DNA of 64,000 nucleotides from Heliocidaris erythrogramma (GCA_025617745.1 CM046869.1:13473168-13537167); one strand, 5' to 3'; numbered from the stretch's first letter, positions 1 to 12,597 are shown. Notes: generated by a model from the letters alone, not told the origin. Program-made: numbers and translations.

Positions 1-474
1 AATTTAACTGAATAAAAATTTCAAAACTTTTGCAAAGTCCTATTTTCCCCAGACATTTATTGTTAAGCTCCTGGAAATTAATGATCCTCCTCTGAGTATT
101 TATAACACAATCTACATCTAGATTGATTACACTGCCTTCCTTTACAATAACAAAGCATGTAGCTTCAAATTGACTGATTTTCAAACAAGCCATACAATAA
201 ATTGTCTTGAGGATTCAACTCAGAATCCTGCAACTGTAGATCTGAACTTTTTACCTCTGTCCGGCTGGCTGGGAGGGTGGTGGATGATGAGTTGTGGGGC
301 CATATTTAATGACTCACATCCTAAATTAACTATTACAGCGACAGTATACAATATCTCTTATCCTTCAGCAAAAGCAATGTGTCAAGGGAAAAAGATTCTC
401 CTGTTCCAATTGGCAGCACTGTTGTATTTTCCCCCAAAATATAAAATATGAAATCAATATTACATGACATGTCA

Positions 475-930
475 TTAAAAGAAAACAATAACAATGAAAA
501 CAACAAAAGGTCATTTAATGTATCAGTAAAAAGGATAGAATGAGGTTTGGTGATGGAAATCTATCAAATGAAATAAAAGGCTTCGTCAAATTCTGACTCT
601 GTGATATCTACTCCATCCACTTGTGATTTTTTACACTCAAACTCGGATTAGACGGGCATGAAATTATCATATCTCAACGTGTTCGGAAAAGATGTTGGAA
701 AATGTTAAAAGAAAACAATAACAATGAAAACAACAAAAGGTCATCTAATGTATCAGTAAAAAGGATAGAATGAGGTTTGGTGATGGAAATCTATCAAATG
801 AAATAAAAGGCTTCGTCAAATTCTGACTCTGTGATATCTATTCCATCCACTTGTGATTTTTTACACTCAAACTCGGATTAGACAGGCATGAAATTATATC
901 TCAACGTGTTCGGAAAAGATGTTGGAAATG
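475..930. repeat. Recent 230-bp tandem duplication
   Basis: Copy 1 is 475-704 and copy 2 is 705-930. They differ at only a few positions and a short indel (ATTATCATATCTC against ATTATATCTC). No gene is seen in it. Confidence 0.95.
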
Positions 931-1676
931 ATCGAACAAAATAATCAAAGTTTACAAACAATTTCCCTTGTACTTGAACCTCACTTTGTTTTCTTGATTT
1001 CATGAACATATATTTGAGAAATACACATAAAATGCATTGTGAAACTGAAATCAATTGCCTATGTGGTTCATCAACTGACAAAAACTTTTTCTTTGTTTTC
1101 TGACTTCCTTCACATTACAAACTAATTTTGCCTCATGTTGTCTAAATAAACATAGAACAGTGAAGAGAGTTTCCACTCATTTGATAACTTGTTCTCATAT
1201 AACCCCAGATACATGTACTTTTGGTGTTCCAATAGAAAATGATCTGTGAGAAATCCATTGAATTATACATGGAGATAGAAAGAGAGCAGACTTGGCCTGT
1301 GGTATATCAAGTATTGTGAAATGAGGTGTGAAACATTGAACCTGTAACTCCCTGCTGAGAAATAGGAGAGTGAGTGGTTAAAAAACAGATTGGTATCTGG
1401 ACAATGTCAAAATAGATTTCCATGAGTAATTGACTGACAAATTTGTTACGAAGAGGGTTCACAAAGATTGAATCCATTTGAAAGATAATACCATTTTGGT
1501 ACATGTCCGAGTTGAGGGTGAAAATGGTGAAATTAACATGTAAATTGGTAGAAAATGCCAGAAAAGTGGAATTTTTAAAGAAAGAATTCACATGCGGGGT
1601 AATCATATGATTGCAGGGCCCTCAGGGAGAACAGTATATAATAGTGATGAGGCTACCCTGGGTAAACAAGACATAT

Positions 1677-1694
1677 TATTATTATTATTATTAT
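1677..1694. repeat. (ATT)n microsatellite
   Basis: Short run of TTA/ATT triplets. Confidence 0.9.
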
Positions 1695-1844
1695 GCTAAG
1701 TCTTGATATGTTTTTCATATCATTATTATCACCTACCCATAATCATCAGGTCCTTGTAATGGCTGAAGTGCTTAGAAATAAAATTGTTTTAAAGCTAAAA
1801 ACTCACAGCTGATAAGCTTTTTACACTTGCAAAATTTTGCTTAG

Positions 1845-1898
1845 TCCTGTACTATTGGTGGAGCTAAATCCTCGTTTAGCCCCACCGATAGTACGGGA
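1845..1898. repeat. Imperfect hairpin, 24-bp arms
   Basis: The arms at 1845-1868 and 1875-1898 are inverted copies around a 6-base loop, with about three mismatches. Confidence 0.8.
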
Positions 1899-2003
1899 TT
1901 ATTTTAGCCCTGGAAAAAACAGGGTTAGCCCTCTGGCTAGGAAGAAAGTACGGGACGAAAACTGCAAATGAGAACAGCAAGAAAAATAATCCAGGGTTAA
2001 GGA

Positions 2004-2216
2004 TACTGTAAACGTGGAATATTTCGCGGTGTGGAAATTTTCGCCTATTTCGCGCAGCATGAAATGTGCGCGAAAATAAAAACACGCAAATATTTTTGTT
2101 TATGTATTCTTTTGCGCATGAGCCTAGCGCGTCGGCGAAATTAAAAACACGCGAAATTCACTTTACTCAGCCGAGCACGAAAAATTAATCCCGCGAAAAT
2201 TTCCACTTTTACAGTA
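2004..2216. mobile_element. 213-bp MITE with TACTGTAAA termini
   Basis: The ends TACTGTAAACGTGGAA and TTCCACTTTTACAGTA are inverted repeats. The interior is rich in TTTCGCGCG motifs. It is non-autonomous; no ORF. Confidence 0.8.
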
Positions 2217-2928
2217 GTCCGGGGTTAAAACAATGAAGTGTAAAAGCCTGTGAATTATATTTCATGTTGATAAATCTAAAAAAAGAAAAAATAGGATTTT
2301 TCAAAGAAGTAAACTATACTCAAAGAGGGAAACATATCAGTCTGGCCAGACATACTAGGGTAGGGTCCTCTTAACGCTACAGGGCTACTTAAACATCTAA
2401 CTGATCATTGATGTTAGCAGTAGACAAACTACATGTACATGTAAAACATACTTTCATCAAGTCCATGACCGTGAACTACCTATAAACGGCCCTTTCAGTC
2501 CGATCAAACTTACATGTACATTCTACTTGGTGTGTAACTTCTAGAAAACTATCTTCCAGGAGGTGCAATGCAAACACCTCTACACTCAAATATACTTTGT
2601 ACATCAGTGGTACGACCTATCAGACATTTTTTGTTGCAATGACATGATTTTAGGTACCTACCATGGAAGTAAGAGAACTGATGCAGAAATGTTGTTCTAC
2701 AACTCACTTCTTTTGTACAATGCATGTACAGTGTAAGTTCTTCAACATCTACTTAAGATAAAGAATATTGTCTCTATTTACCAATGAATCACAACTATTG
2801 AAAATAACACTCTACCCATTATTTACATGCAAAGAATGAAGATAAGAATGAGTGTAGCCTAAAGGAAATTATTTGATTTTAAAATTATGAGGTTTGAAGT
2901 TTTCTAATAATAGTAACTCACCAGACCA

Positions 2929-3025
2929 GGGGAGCGTTTCATCAAGCGTTTTGTCAGTGATTTTTACTGACAAATTTGCTCTCAGCCAATCAGATGCGAG
3001 GATTTCAGTAGCTTATAACAGTTGT
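2929..3025. mobile_element. Partial copy of the TTTCATCAAGCGTTTT MITE family
   Basis: It matches the complete copy at 13284-13424 in the inverse internal order (CAATCAGATGC, TCAGTAGCTTATAACA). The other end is missing. Confidence 0.75.
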
Positions 3026-3672
3026 CGGTATAAATCAAATTTCATCAGCCAAAATAAAACAAATCATGAAACAGGAAATGGTTATAAGAGACTGGGGCTT
3101 CACACAGGTAGCACTTAAAATGTGTAGTTGATACAATATTTCTTGATCAGCATATAAGCCTATTTCCTTTTAATTTTCAAAAGGTCATTTACAGTGTAAA
3201 AATGATTTTTGTTCTCTTTGATGTAAGAGAGATTTTGGAGCTGCAATTTATGTATTTCTTTGAGTTTTGTTTTTTGTTTACCAGAGATCTTTTACAGATT
3301 ACCAGAGCTAGATCGCTCACGGCTCCCGTATACCTTGTTTACTGATAGTTTCTATTTTTTTTAAAGTATAATTGGATATGAAGTGAATAATAGTGGGGCC
3401 CAGAGACAGTCCTTTTTACCAGGCAACAAATCTCAACAATAGATACTCATCAAGCAAGCACCTGTTATAATCTAATCCACCTGCTAGTAAACAATATGAG
3501 TAATGCATACACAACCTCTGGTCATGGCGTCTGTCTTCTTATACTCGCTGTCTATTGTGAGATACAGGATCATGTGACCAAGAATAGTTGGAATAGACAA
3601 ACTTTCCTTACATTGCAGGGTGGTTTACGGAGGGTTTTAACATATGGGTCAAAAGTTCTCTCAGTTCTGTGA

Positions 3673-4072
3673 ATAGAGTACCGAAGTGATGACGTCACAA
3701 AAAGCTATTTTTTCATTTTGACATTTTTTATACCATATCTCAAAGGAACATGGTGAAAAACATCCAGATCCCAAATTTTATGGCAATTGGCTCATTGGGC
3801 CCGAGAAATGGCCGCATGAATACCTCCTTAGCCCCATTGAAGTCAGTGTTAAATTGGCCTGGTTCTGAACTGTTAAGAACCAGGCCAAATTACACTGACT
3901 TCAATGGGGCTAAATTAGATATTCATATAGCCATACCTTGGGCCACCATGAACTGATTCATGTCAAATTTGATGTGTGAGAACGTTTTCCATCATGCTCT
4001 ACCTAAATATGGTCATAAAAATACTGAAATACAAAAATAAAAATTTGATGACGTCACACTTCGGTACTCTAT
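3673..4072. mobile_element. 400-bp foldback MITE with CRE-like termini
   Basis: The ends ATAGAGTACCGAAGTG and CACTTCGGTACTCTAT are inverted, each followed inward by TGACGTCA. The centre (3828-3913) is a near-perfect hairpin with 38-39-bp arms containing GGCCTGGTTCT/AGAACCAGGCC. Confidence 0.9.
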
Positions 4073-4141
4073 AATCATTCTCAAGCAAAATTATTTATCA
4101 AATAGTAGTCATAAAAAGGGGCAGGCCGACTAAGTCCTGGG

Positions 4142-4305
4142 TGGTGTTTTATAAAGCTGTTCGTAAAGTTACGCATGACTTTACGAACGACTGGAACATG
4201 TTCTTAGGTGCTATACTAACCAGATTCTCAATCATTTAGCACAAGAACATATCACCAGTCGTGCGTAAAGTCATTCGTAACTTACGAACAGCTTTATGAA
4301 ATACC
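4142..4305. mobile_element. Foldback MITE, CATAAAGCTGTTCGTAA family, copy 1
   Basis: Inverted arms (ATAAAGCTGTTCGTAAAGTT and its complement) surround a conserved core GGAACATGTTCTTNGGTGCTA. Confidence 0.88.
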
Positions 4306-4333
4306 TGGATTGATAACATAAAGCAGTGGACCA

Positions 4334-4500
4334 GGGGTGTTTCATAAAGCTGTTCTTAAAGTTACGAATGACTATACGAACGACTGGAACATGTTCTTGG
4401 GTGCTATACTAATCAGATTCTCAATCATTTAGCACAAGAACTGATCGCCAGTCGTGCGTAAAGTCGTGCATAACTTATGAACAGCTTTATGAACACCCCC
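4334..4500. mobile_element. Same MITE family, copy 2
   Basis: It starts GGGGTGTTTCATAAAGC and ends with the inverse ending CACCCCC. It lies 29 bp from copy 1 and in the same orientation. Confidence 0.88.
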
Positions 4501-4994
4501 TGATATCTTTTGAGCAGCTAATTAGAACAGCTGAAGACAAAAGGTTTTGGAGAGACTTTTTTTTGATCCATCACATTGTGGATGAAACGGCCTCCAAGCT
4601 ATGGGACATAGATAATCATAGAACTCGTTTGAAAATGCTTCTACATATCGCTCAGATTGCACCAGAGAGCATCTAAGAGCCCTACAGTTTCCGGGGCCCA
4701 CTGAAGGACCCTGGACATTTGCCGGAAGAGACCTTACGCTTCTCACACATCAGTTCATACTCCTTCCAGCTCTAATTTTGGGTTGTGGACCACCCTGCAT
4801 TGCAAACCTCTAGATTAGATTTGATTTTGATCTTGATTAGGTGTTTATTAATATCCATAAACGTCATTGTTATGCATCGTCTTTTGACATGTATGGTCAC
4901 ATAAAATTAGACAAAGAAAAAGGGGTTGTCATACGCACAGATTGAGTTGTCGTCCTCATCATTACATTCAAACCCACTTACATTACATCTTACA

Positions 4995-5066
4995 TCAACC
5001 ATCCTCTTCATCTATGGTTCTCAAATGGCAACTCACAGACAAGATTTCACCATCGCATGATTTGAT
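4995..5066 (-). CDS. Candidate terminal exon after 5128-5180
   Basis: A strong pyrimidine tract and GGCCAG|ATC acceptor are followed in phase 0 by IKSCDGEILSVSCHLRTIDE and a TGA at 4995. A GTGAGT inside (donor at 5036) could instead end a 30-bp exon. SCDGEILSVSC faintly resembles the start of a SUEL-type lectin domain. Confidence 0.28.
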   Translation of the reverse strand: MKSCDGEILSVSCHLRTIDEEDG

Positions 5067-5127
5067 CTGGCCAAAAAAACAGAAAGAAAAGCAGTTTTTG
5101 GTCGTGTTGTAAGACGGATAGACTTAC

Positions 5128-5180
5128 CTTTGGTAGTGTTTCTGGGTAGGGGAGCTGCTTTATTAGAAGAACATCTTCAT
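5128..5180 (-). CDS. Candidate later exon of gene 2
   Basis: AATTCTGTAG|ATGAAG to AAAG|GTAAGT encloses 53 bp encoding EDVLLIKQLPYPETLPK. It enters in phase 1, which fits the phase 1 exit of the exon at 13531, and leaves in phase 0. Both splice sites are good. The 8.3-kb gap and lack of a recognised domain leave membership open. Confidence 0.45.
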
Positions 5181-5549
5181 CTACAGAATTAAAAAGAAAA
5201 AGAGACACAAACAGATATATTGATGATCATGTTGTTTTTGTTTTTGTTATTTATTTTTCCTTTTTTTTTTACTACCTCTCTGGCTTTGAGTGCTGGCAGT
5301 GTAATGAATTTGACTTGTACACTGCACCTGGATCCAGAGAGGCAACTGCTGAGAAAATGACCTGACCAGAAATCAACCTCTTAAATCTCTGATTTAAAGC
5401 TACAAAGATTTATGATGCTTGTAACTTTGAAAGATGGCATCTAGAGAGGTTACATAGAGGAAAATAATAGTGAAAGAGACAAAGGCTACATCAAAAGAAA
5501 ATGTGGAGAGACAGAGCTCTTAAAGGGTTACAGAACAAGAAAGTAAGAT

Positions 5550-5642
5550 AGGGGAAGAAAAGGGGAAGAAAAGGGAAGAAAAGGGGAAGAAAAGGGGAAG
5601 AAAAGGGGAAGAAAAGGGGAAGAAAAGGGGAAGAAAAGGGGG
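5550..5642. repeat. (GGGGAAGAAAA)n minisatellite
   Basis: About eight 11-bp units, followed to 5752 by GA-rich low-complexity DNA including (GA)n at 5723-5744. Confidence 0.95.
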
Positions 5643-6351
5643 GAGAGAGGAAGAGAGAGTGAGCAGCCAAAGGACATATTGAGAAGAGGTAGGATGGAGT
5701 ATGAGAAAGGGAGAGGGTGAGACGAGAGAGAGAGAGAGAGAGAGAAGGGGGGCTGGGGAAAGGTTGCCCTCTGAATGAACCTGAATTTTAATTATGTTAT
5801 CATGCTAACAATGCCGACCTGTACATGGCAAACAATAGGTGTGGCACTCTACGCAAATGAATCATAATGATTACAGAAAACAGCTTTTAAGATGAGGTGC
5901 ACTGGGACCATAATGAGTACCTGTGGCAATGCCTTTTAGAAGCTTCTGCAATGTGGAAAGGGGAGTGATACATAACCAACAGGATGATAGCATCCCTTGT
6001 CTCAATTTCCTGGTCCCTGCCCCCCTGGTGGGGTGGGGTTAGGGTGCATCAGGTACCCTATGGGAGGCCAATCAACGAATGACACGTTTGCCATCAACCC
6101 GACCTAGCTCCAATTTCCGGAAATGTCGAGTTTTGAGGGTTGGTTCTGTGTAGGTTCTAACTGTCGGGAGCAACCAGCCCTCATTTGTCACCTAGTATGT
6201 GATCTGTTACCGCAAAATCAACCAAAGTCAGGTTTTACATTGTTTTTGTAAACTCATGCTCAGGATTATGGAGCTAAACAAAACTAGAAGTGATAGGATG
6301 GTAGGCACGGGATGAAAATCATAACAGATATTTGAAAATTCAGCCAAAAAG

Positions 6352-6660
6352 ATATTCAGATTCAGATTCAGATTTATTGACTGTTTTCAATCATATTAAC
6401 ATAATACTGTAGTGCATAACATAAAATAAATACAAATAACAATAATATATGTTATTCCATAGATATGGCCACATAATTAAATATCAAGAAGTAAAGTATA
6501 TGATGCACAAATATTGACCTAAGTGATGTTCAAAACAGTTGGACATGTTTAAAATCAAAGCTTGTATATATTACATGTCCAGAATCTCATATAACTCAAT
6601 CAGGATTGGGTTCTTCAATGATATTAATTTTGTAAAGCATCATTACGAGAAGCGAAATAT
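6352..6660 (-). mobile_element. LINE 3' fragment with (TCTGAA)n tail
   Basis: On the minus strand it ends AGTCAATAAATCTGAATCTG, a typical LINE 3' UTR and tail. It is 5' truncated and the upstream limit is approximate. Confidence 0.55.
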
Positions 6661-7740
6661 TGATAAGAGAGAATTGATAAGTGAGTTGAGGTAGAAGGAC
6701 AATTGCCTCAACCCCACACAAAACTAGAGTGTGAAAGTAAAGTGAAATTGCAAGATGGTGTGGAAACAAAAGAGAATGAAGAGACGGAGGATGGAGGAAG
6801 GATGAGAGTGAAAAAAAGTGAAAGATATTCCAATAAATCTAAATTTGATGGATACCAAGTCCAAACAGAAATAGTGTGATAAAACCCATAGCACTATATT
6901 CATGTATACAAGCCTATCACCTTCATAAATAATTCTGTACATGTGCATGAGCTCAGCTGCTAATTTGCAGAATGACTGCATTCGGTGATCCTCCATCTGG
7001 ATAGGGGCAACTACATGTACAAATATGTTGTGGATGGCTTGTTTCAATATCTTATCTCACACAGTAACTCTTCAAATATGGTGATTTATATGACATTTCA
7101 GTGACTTTTTTAGTATTCTTTTATGAAAATAAGGTACATGTATCACTTTACAATAATTTAGTCACTTTTGAGTTACTCAGACTGCTTTATATATTATGCA
7201 GAGGAGTCATAATTTGAATGTTTGACTGGAAATGTGACGATCATGGGTTTGAACCCTAGCACACGAAAAAAAATATTTTGGCAAAACATATTCTTTTGCC
7301 ACTCTTTATACAGGTCTAGTAAGTGGGTACTAGCTGGTAGGAAGAAACTTCTGAAATGCTGTGAGCACTATCAGTAGCCTAGCTACAGCCAAAGTGACAT
7401 CAGATTGCAACAAACACCAGCTGCATACTGGATATGCTATACAAGAGATCAATATCATTCATATAAACCTGTATATTACAGCCTTTTCGTGGGAAGGTTT
7501 AAAGGAGAAGCAGAACACAATGTGTAGGAGATATTATATTTTGCCCCCTTTTTATTCTAACAATAACCATCCCAAAACCCACTAAAATATATAATTTTAC
7601 ATTTACCACTATATAGACGTATAGTTCTGTGCTTAATTTCCACATCCCATAGAGAAAAATACTATGCAATAATTGCATCCAAAACAATCATTCCGCACCA
7701 GTTCAGTATTGAACATAAACCACTCCAATATGATGTTCAT

Positions 7741-7940
7741 TATTACCTATATAAGGCATTTTAGAGGCGCAATAAAAACGCATATTTTTGTCCGCTTGAT
7801 TTGCACGTGCAATATGAGAGCATATTGCACGAAACGCTGAATTCCCGATAGGCTACAGTACTAAACTTCCGTGCAATATTATGCCGTATTTTGTCTGGTC
7901 TGTTTGCGTGCGCCCAAATAATGCAACGCAAACACACATA
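7741..7940. mobile_element. Repeat copy, TTACCTATATAAGGCATTTTA family
   Basis: It shares its start, GCAATAAAAA core and GGGCAATATT-like motifs with 30853-31030, in diverged form. It contains inverted GTGCAATAT segments. Confidence 0.5.
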
Positions 7941-8086
7941 CCCACATGACGTCATAAAGAGGTTAAGTCAAACTTGTGTGATCACAATGAAGTATGATGA
8001 GGGGCTCTATTAACTGAATGTGGTTAGTTAAATGATTTTTTATTAAGTTCTAAATCATTTTCCTGTAGGGTATAGATAATAATAAT

Positions 8087-8217
8087 TATATTGGATGGCT
8101 TTATTTCATGGAATACCAGAAATATTCCACTCGTATTGCACTCATCTTCGATTCGTGCAATATTGGCCCTAACTCGTGGAATATTCTCTGGTATTCCATT
8201 CAGAGCCATCCAATATA
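8087..8217. mobile_element. 131-bp foldback MITE
   Basis: The ends TATATTGGATGGCT and AGCCATCCAATATA are inverted; the arms extend about 45 bp through TGGAATACCAG/CTGGTATTCCA. Confidence 0.88.
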
Positions 8218-8557
8218 ATATAAATGTTATAGCTTGGCATATATTCAAAGCAAACTGTCTTTTTCACACATTCTTAACAATTACCATTGAACAAATTTCA
8301 AACTGTAATATCACTTAGTGGGTTTTTCTTGCCAATTTACTAACAACTTGTCATAGAAAAATGCAGCAGCTGTAATGATTAATACTACTATAGTGCCAAT
8401 AAAAATTGGCATTGCAGAAAGACTTTTATGTAGGCCTACAGCAGAAAATACAGAAAGACAAATGAAGAATAGACAGTATGATGCATTGAGTTATTAATGG
8501 AATTGTAACACCACACAACACTTCTACTGCAGAACAGATTCTGAATGAAGTACCTTG

Positions 8558-8566
<9 letters not shown>

Positions 8567-8592
<26 letters not shown>

Positions 8593-8688
8593 CAGTATTG
8601 GTGGTAGTAGTGGTAATAGTAATAATAATGGTAATAATGGTCATGGTGATGATGGGGGTAGTGTTGATGATGATGATAATAATAAATA
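8567..8688. repeat. Compound trinucleotide microsatellite
   Basis: (AGT)n passes into (GGT/AAT/GAT) triplets. Long reading frames of Tyr-His or Thr repeats across it are artefacts of the triplets. Confidence 0.95.
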
Positions 8689-8689
8689 T

Positions 8690-8985
8690 GCCGGGTATCA
8701 GGCACATCTAAAATATCAAATCGGGTTTTAATTAATTTTAAGTCACACATTCCAGCTATTCCTATTCTTATTAGATTTACCTGTATTGATCTTCTTATTG
8801 TAATTTTCATACTGTGCATGTCAATTATCTTTTAAATTTTGTTTCTTAACGTGTTTCCTATGTGTAGTGTATTTTTTCTGTTATCATATTTTTTTTATCA
8901 TTGTAAATCAGACATAATTCAGCCATTTGTCTGAGAAGATTGATAATAAATAAAAACCATTTCAATCAATCAATCAATATGAGAT
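8690..8985 (+). mobile_element. LINE 3' UTR fragment with (AATC)n tail
   Basis: AT-rich 3' UTR-like sequence ends GATAATAAATAAAAACCATT followed by (TCAA)n. No reverse transcriptase remains. Confidence 0.55.
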
Positions 8986-9548
8986 AAAGCTCTGTTTGAT
9001 ACTGACTACTCTTTCCATTAACTAAACCATAAAATAAAATCAAACCATATGTCAAATTATGTAAATATTCAACTATATTAATACCATATTGTTTTATTAT
9101 TGGGAGAAAAGTCAATAAAGAGTACTTTTAAACAGGTTCTTTCTTATAGGTAAATATATAGACGTCAAGAATCACAATATGAATGTTAATCCTTTTAAAA
9201 TCATTCGTCTTCTTTCAAAATGCTTTGGGAAATTTGTACAACTGTCATTTGTTTGAAAACTTGGATTTGAATGGAAATATTCCATTTAAAAAACCGTTTG
9301 AGTTGTTATTATACAAGTTTTTTTAAATCCAACTTTTTATCTTTTTTATTATTTTTTTTACCTTGTGTCTAACTGATTGACATTAAGTAGAAAGAAAATA
9401 AAAAATATAAAGTAGCCCATTTTTAGTACATAAAACTCAGAAATCCTTCATTTCCATGCTGACATGAATTAGTCACTAAAGATAACATGATTCCATAACA
9501 ATAAGTTTGCTTTTCAAGAGTTAGGCATCAAAAGATATGCATGTCTAT

Positions 9549-10145
9549 AAAGGGCAATCCAACCTTGGTAATAAGAAGATTTGTGTGAAAGCAGAAAAAT
9601 AAGAAAAACAGGATGGTGAAAGTTTGAAAGAAATCGGAAAAGGACTAAGAAAGATACATGTATGGATGTTTGAAAAATGAGATCACTACATCTATGCGAA
9701 TCTCAAATTGGCAATTTGGTGAGTCGATTGTGACATTTTGGTGGACAACTCTCCCATTTGTCGTACACAAAAATATCATTAATTTGCGGTTTTCTTTGCG
9801 GCACTTTTACCCTCGGGGCAGTACTCAAGATATATTGGAGATAGCATATTTTTATAGGTCCTCAAGAAAGAAAAAGATCCTACTGAGTAATACATTTTGA
9901 TAAATATGACATTTTAGTCATTTTGTGTGTTGGAGCGAATGGGGGACTTGTCTACAGCTACATCACAGTGACATTACCTATTCGGCCAATTTGAAATTCC
10001 CATATATATAGTGAATAAAACTTTCAAAAATTCATAACTTTCTTATTGCTTGTCCGATTTCGTTCAAACTTTCACCAATCTGCTTCTCTGATTTTTCCTC
10101 TTTCTTTCAAAGCAACTTGCTATTAAGGTTGGATCTTTCCCTTTA
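9549..10145. mobile_element. 597-bp foldback element
   Basis: The ends AAAGGGCAATCCAACCTT and AAGGTTGGATCTTTCCCTTT are inverted. The sub-terminal parts (GTGAAAGTTTGAAAGAAATC against its complement near 10050) are inverted too. The open frame at 9658-9900 is not credible as a gene. Confidence 0.75.
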
Positions 10146-11179
10146 ATGAAAACACCTTTGCTGAGCACACTGGATACTAGTAGTCAAGATCTCTTAAGTA
10201 CCTGTTTTCTCTTTCCTACTTTAAACCTGTGTCGACACTTTTGCAAATTAAGATTGAATTTTTCATCACTCACACATACATGTAGTTATAGATAGCTACA
10301 AGTTTTGGGTGAAATAAGGGTTTTCTTTTGATACAAGATGTTTTACAAATGTAAAATGGAAGAGCATTCTTTGATTCAAGCTAAATGCATGGTAACATGC
10401 ATGCATTTTATGAATCATAGCTGAAAGAGGAGTGGGAGGCTAAAGCTATGTTCGTATATTAGCAATAACAAAGACCATCATAAAAAAGAAATAAGCTACT
10501 TATTCTTTTCCAAACATCTGGAAACCTTCAAGAAAGGAACTTGAAATACCACATCAGCAGTATTATGTGCCCACTATTCATCACAAGTGAGAGTGGGTGT
10601 GTGTGTTTACACTCTACTCATGCAGCTATACGTCAAATAACACTCATGGGACTGAGGGACTAACAGATGTCTCCATTTCTCTGTTGACAGGCAAACTGAT
10701 GTCCCTGAAGATTCAGATGTCAAAGGTCGAAAGTCGTTTTGTCACGACTCATAAAAATATGACAGGTATGCGAGGGAATACCTGAGGGATCAAGACGCTT
10801 ATTAGGCATACAGTTCCATCTACTAGTATATATATGATCTAGGTTTTGAATTCCAAACTGTTTGGTGACGAAACAGTTCTCCCTTGAAATCGTGTACAAC
10901 AAGAACAGGATAATTACATAAGTAAGAAACATATTAGTTATGGCAAGCTCATACCATTTGTGGTTTTATTTTACATCTATCTACCTTGAGACTGATCCTA
11001 CTAGAAATTGAGTTTGGATTCTCTTTCACTGAAGGTAAAACCCAAAACAGCATGAACATTTGGGGGGAAAATAAAGGAGAAAATTACTTCAAGTATTAGA
11101 AAGAATAAACTGCGGCAAATACATATTTTGTCCCATATATCACCTTTGATCATATTCTATGATGACACTACCACAGCTC

Positions 11180-11268
11180 AGATCAGACCTAATATATCTG
11201 TAAAGCGCTTAGAGACATCGCTGATGTATTAGGCGCTATATAAAAGCGGAATATTATTATTAATATGA
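11180..11268 (+). mobile_element. SINE/LINE 3' tail fragment
   Basis: GTAAAGCGCTTAGAGACATC, then GCGCTATATAAAAGCGGAAT and (ATT)n. The same tail type ends the SINE at 19330-19682. Confidence 0.6.
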
Positions 11269-11587
11269 AGTAAAATGATACTTTTAATATCAAATAATGC
11301 CTAAAATTCTGTAATACTTGATAACACATTAAAAAAAGACCAAATACATTGGAATTGCCCCAAAAGAGAGTTGGTATCTATTGTGTCTCATCTACAAAAA
11401 GCAACTGAAAATCTGAACAGTAGTATCACTAGAAATAAAATGTAAGAAAGGGAAATTTCTCTATGAACTGGTGTGTAATTGAATGCAGGTGCGTTAGAGT
11501 GTGCTCCCCATGTAGATGTTATGCTGTCAATGAACTGTGTTCAATTACCAATCATGCCTTGATGCTAGGGTTAACGTCCTCTTAAAG

Positions 11588-11860
11588 GCTGGAGACAGGG
11601 GATCTTGCTAAAAGATGCCCATGGGATACTGGTGGGTGTACTACAAGAGGAGGGTGACAGGGAGGAGCTAGGTGGAAGAGACCATGGGGATACTGGGTGG
11701 GTGTATTATGGAAGGGGAATGATGCAGAGAAGCTTGTTAAAAGAGACCCAAGGGATACTAGGTGGGTGCCATATGGAAGGAGGGCAAGGAGATGGAGAAT
11801 ATAGAATGGGAGCTTGCTTGGCAAATGGGATTTGGGGTAGGCGCCATAAGGATAAAATAT
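11588..11860. repeat. Degenerate 65-80-bp tandem repeat, about four units
   Basis: Units share CTTGCTAAAAGA, GGGATACTGGGTGGGTG and ATGGAAGGGG. Overlapping open frames on both strands reflect the repeat, not a gene. Confidence 0.75.
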
Positions 11861-12597
11861 TGGAAGAAGTTAGAGTGGGAGTGGCAGTATGTTTGTGAGC
11901 GCACATCAAATGCTCCATACAGCACAGATTGCATGGAAGCATCAGGCGGGAGGCTTTATTCTGTAAAGTTGATGGTCATTTAAGTATATTCTCTACAGCA
12001 TTTCTACAACATAGAAGAAATAGGTGAAATGTTTACTGGTCATCTAATACAACAATACTTGGACAATGCATTTACATACAGAATATAGAAAATATATCAT
12101 GTGTACAGTTAACATATAGCTTGAGTACAATTGTGTAGTAAAAGTGTACATAAACAGAAGCATACAGGATTCTGGGACAGAATACAGTAAATTTGAATGG
12201 GAGATGGCTTATAGGTGGTGCATGTGGGAAATTTCATGCTTTCCTATGAGATTTTCTCAGGAAGAAAACATTAAAATTATTTAAAATATCCAGAGCATAG
12301 CAGCAAACTATACTCTGGATCTCTAGCATCCATCGTTCCAACCACCCACACACTGAACAAGGGTCTCTCCAAATATGGTTTTGTTATGCTCAGTATAAAG
12401 GTGGAATGTGAATTAAACAGAAACTAAATTTGAATGATGCATAATAAGAATGATTTATGCTGATTCTGTGTACACAACAGAAATCTAGTAGGTCAAGCAC
12501 AAAACAGTCATTTTCTGGATGAGTGAAAATCCACAATATGCAATTTTTATCCTATAGAAGTATGCAATTTATATGTTTGCTGGCATTGTTCAGGAGA

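Noticed and set aside
1307-1606. 99-codon minus-strand open frame
   Set aside because: Protein-like at first sight, but no splice context or recognisable motif.
4522-4790. Open frames on both strands around 4.5-4.8 kb (for example LRALQFPGPTEGPWTFAGRD on plus)
   Set aside because: No splice sites, start or family match; possibly a transposon remnant.
8426-8819. Tyr/His- and Thr-rich frames
   Set aside because: They arise from a trinucleotide microsatellite.
9658-9900. 80-codon frame inside a foldback element
   Set aside because: Lies in repeat DNA with no family match.
10744-10784. Phase-compatible segment GIPSHTCHIFMS (minus)
   Set aside because: The acceptor is fair but the donor (GTGACA) is weak; it is too short to support.
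11469-11534. Possible gene 2 exon (minus) with TWGAHSNAPAFNYTP
   Set aside because: The motif is tempting for a CatSper-type stem, but its phase 0 entry does not follow the phase 1 exit of 13531, and both splice sites are weak.
12290-12400. Minus-strand open segments (PYLERPLFSVWVVG or KTIFGETLVQCVGGW)
   Set aside because: Neither frame has an acceptor in the required phase, and the donors are poor.
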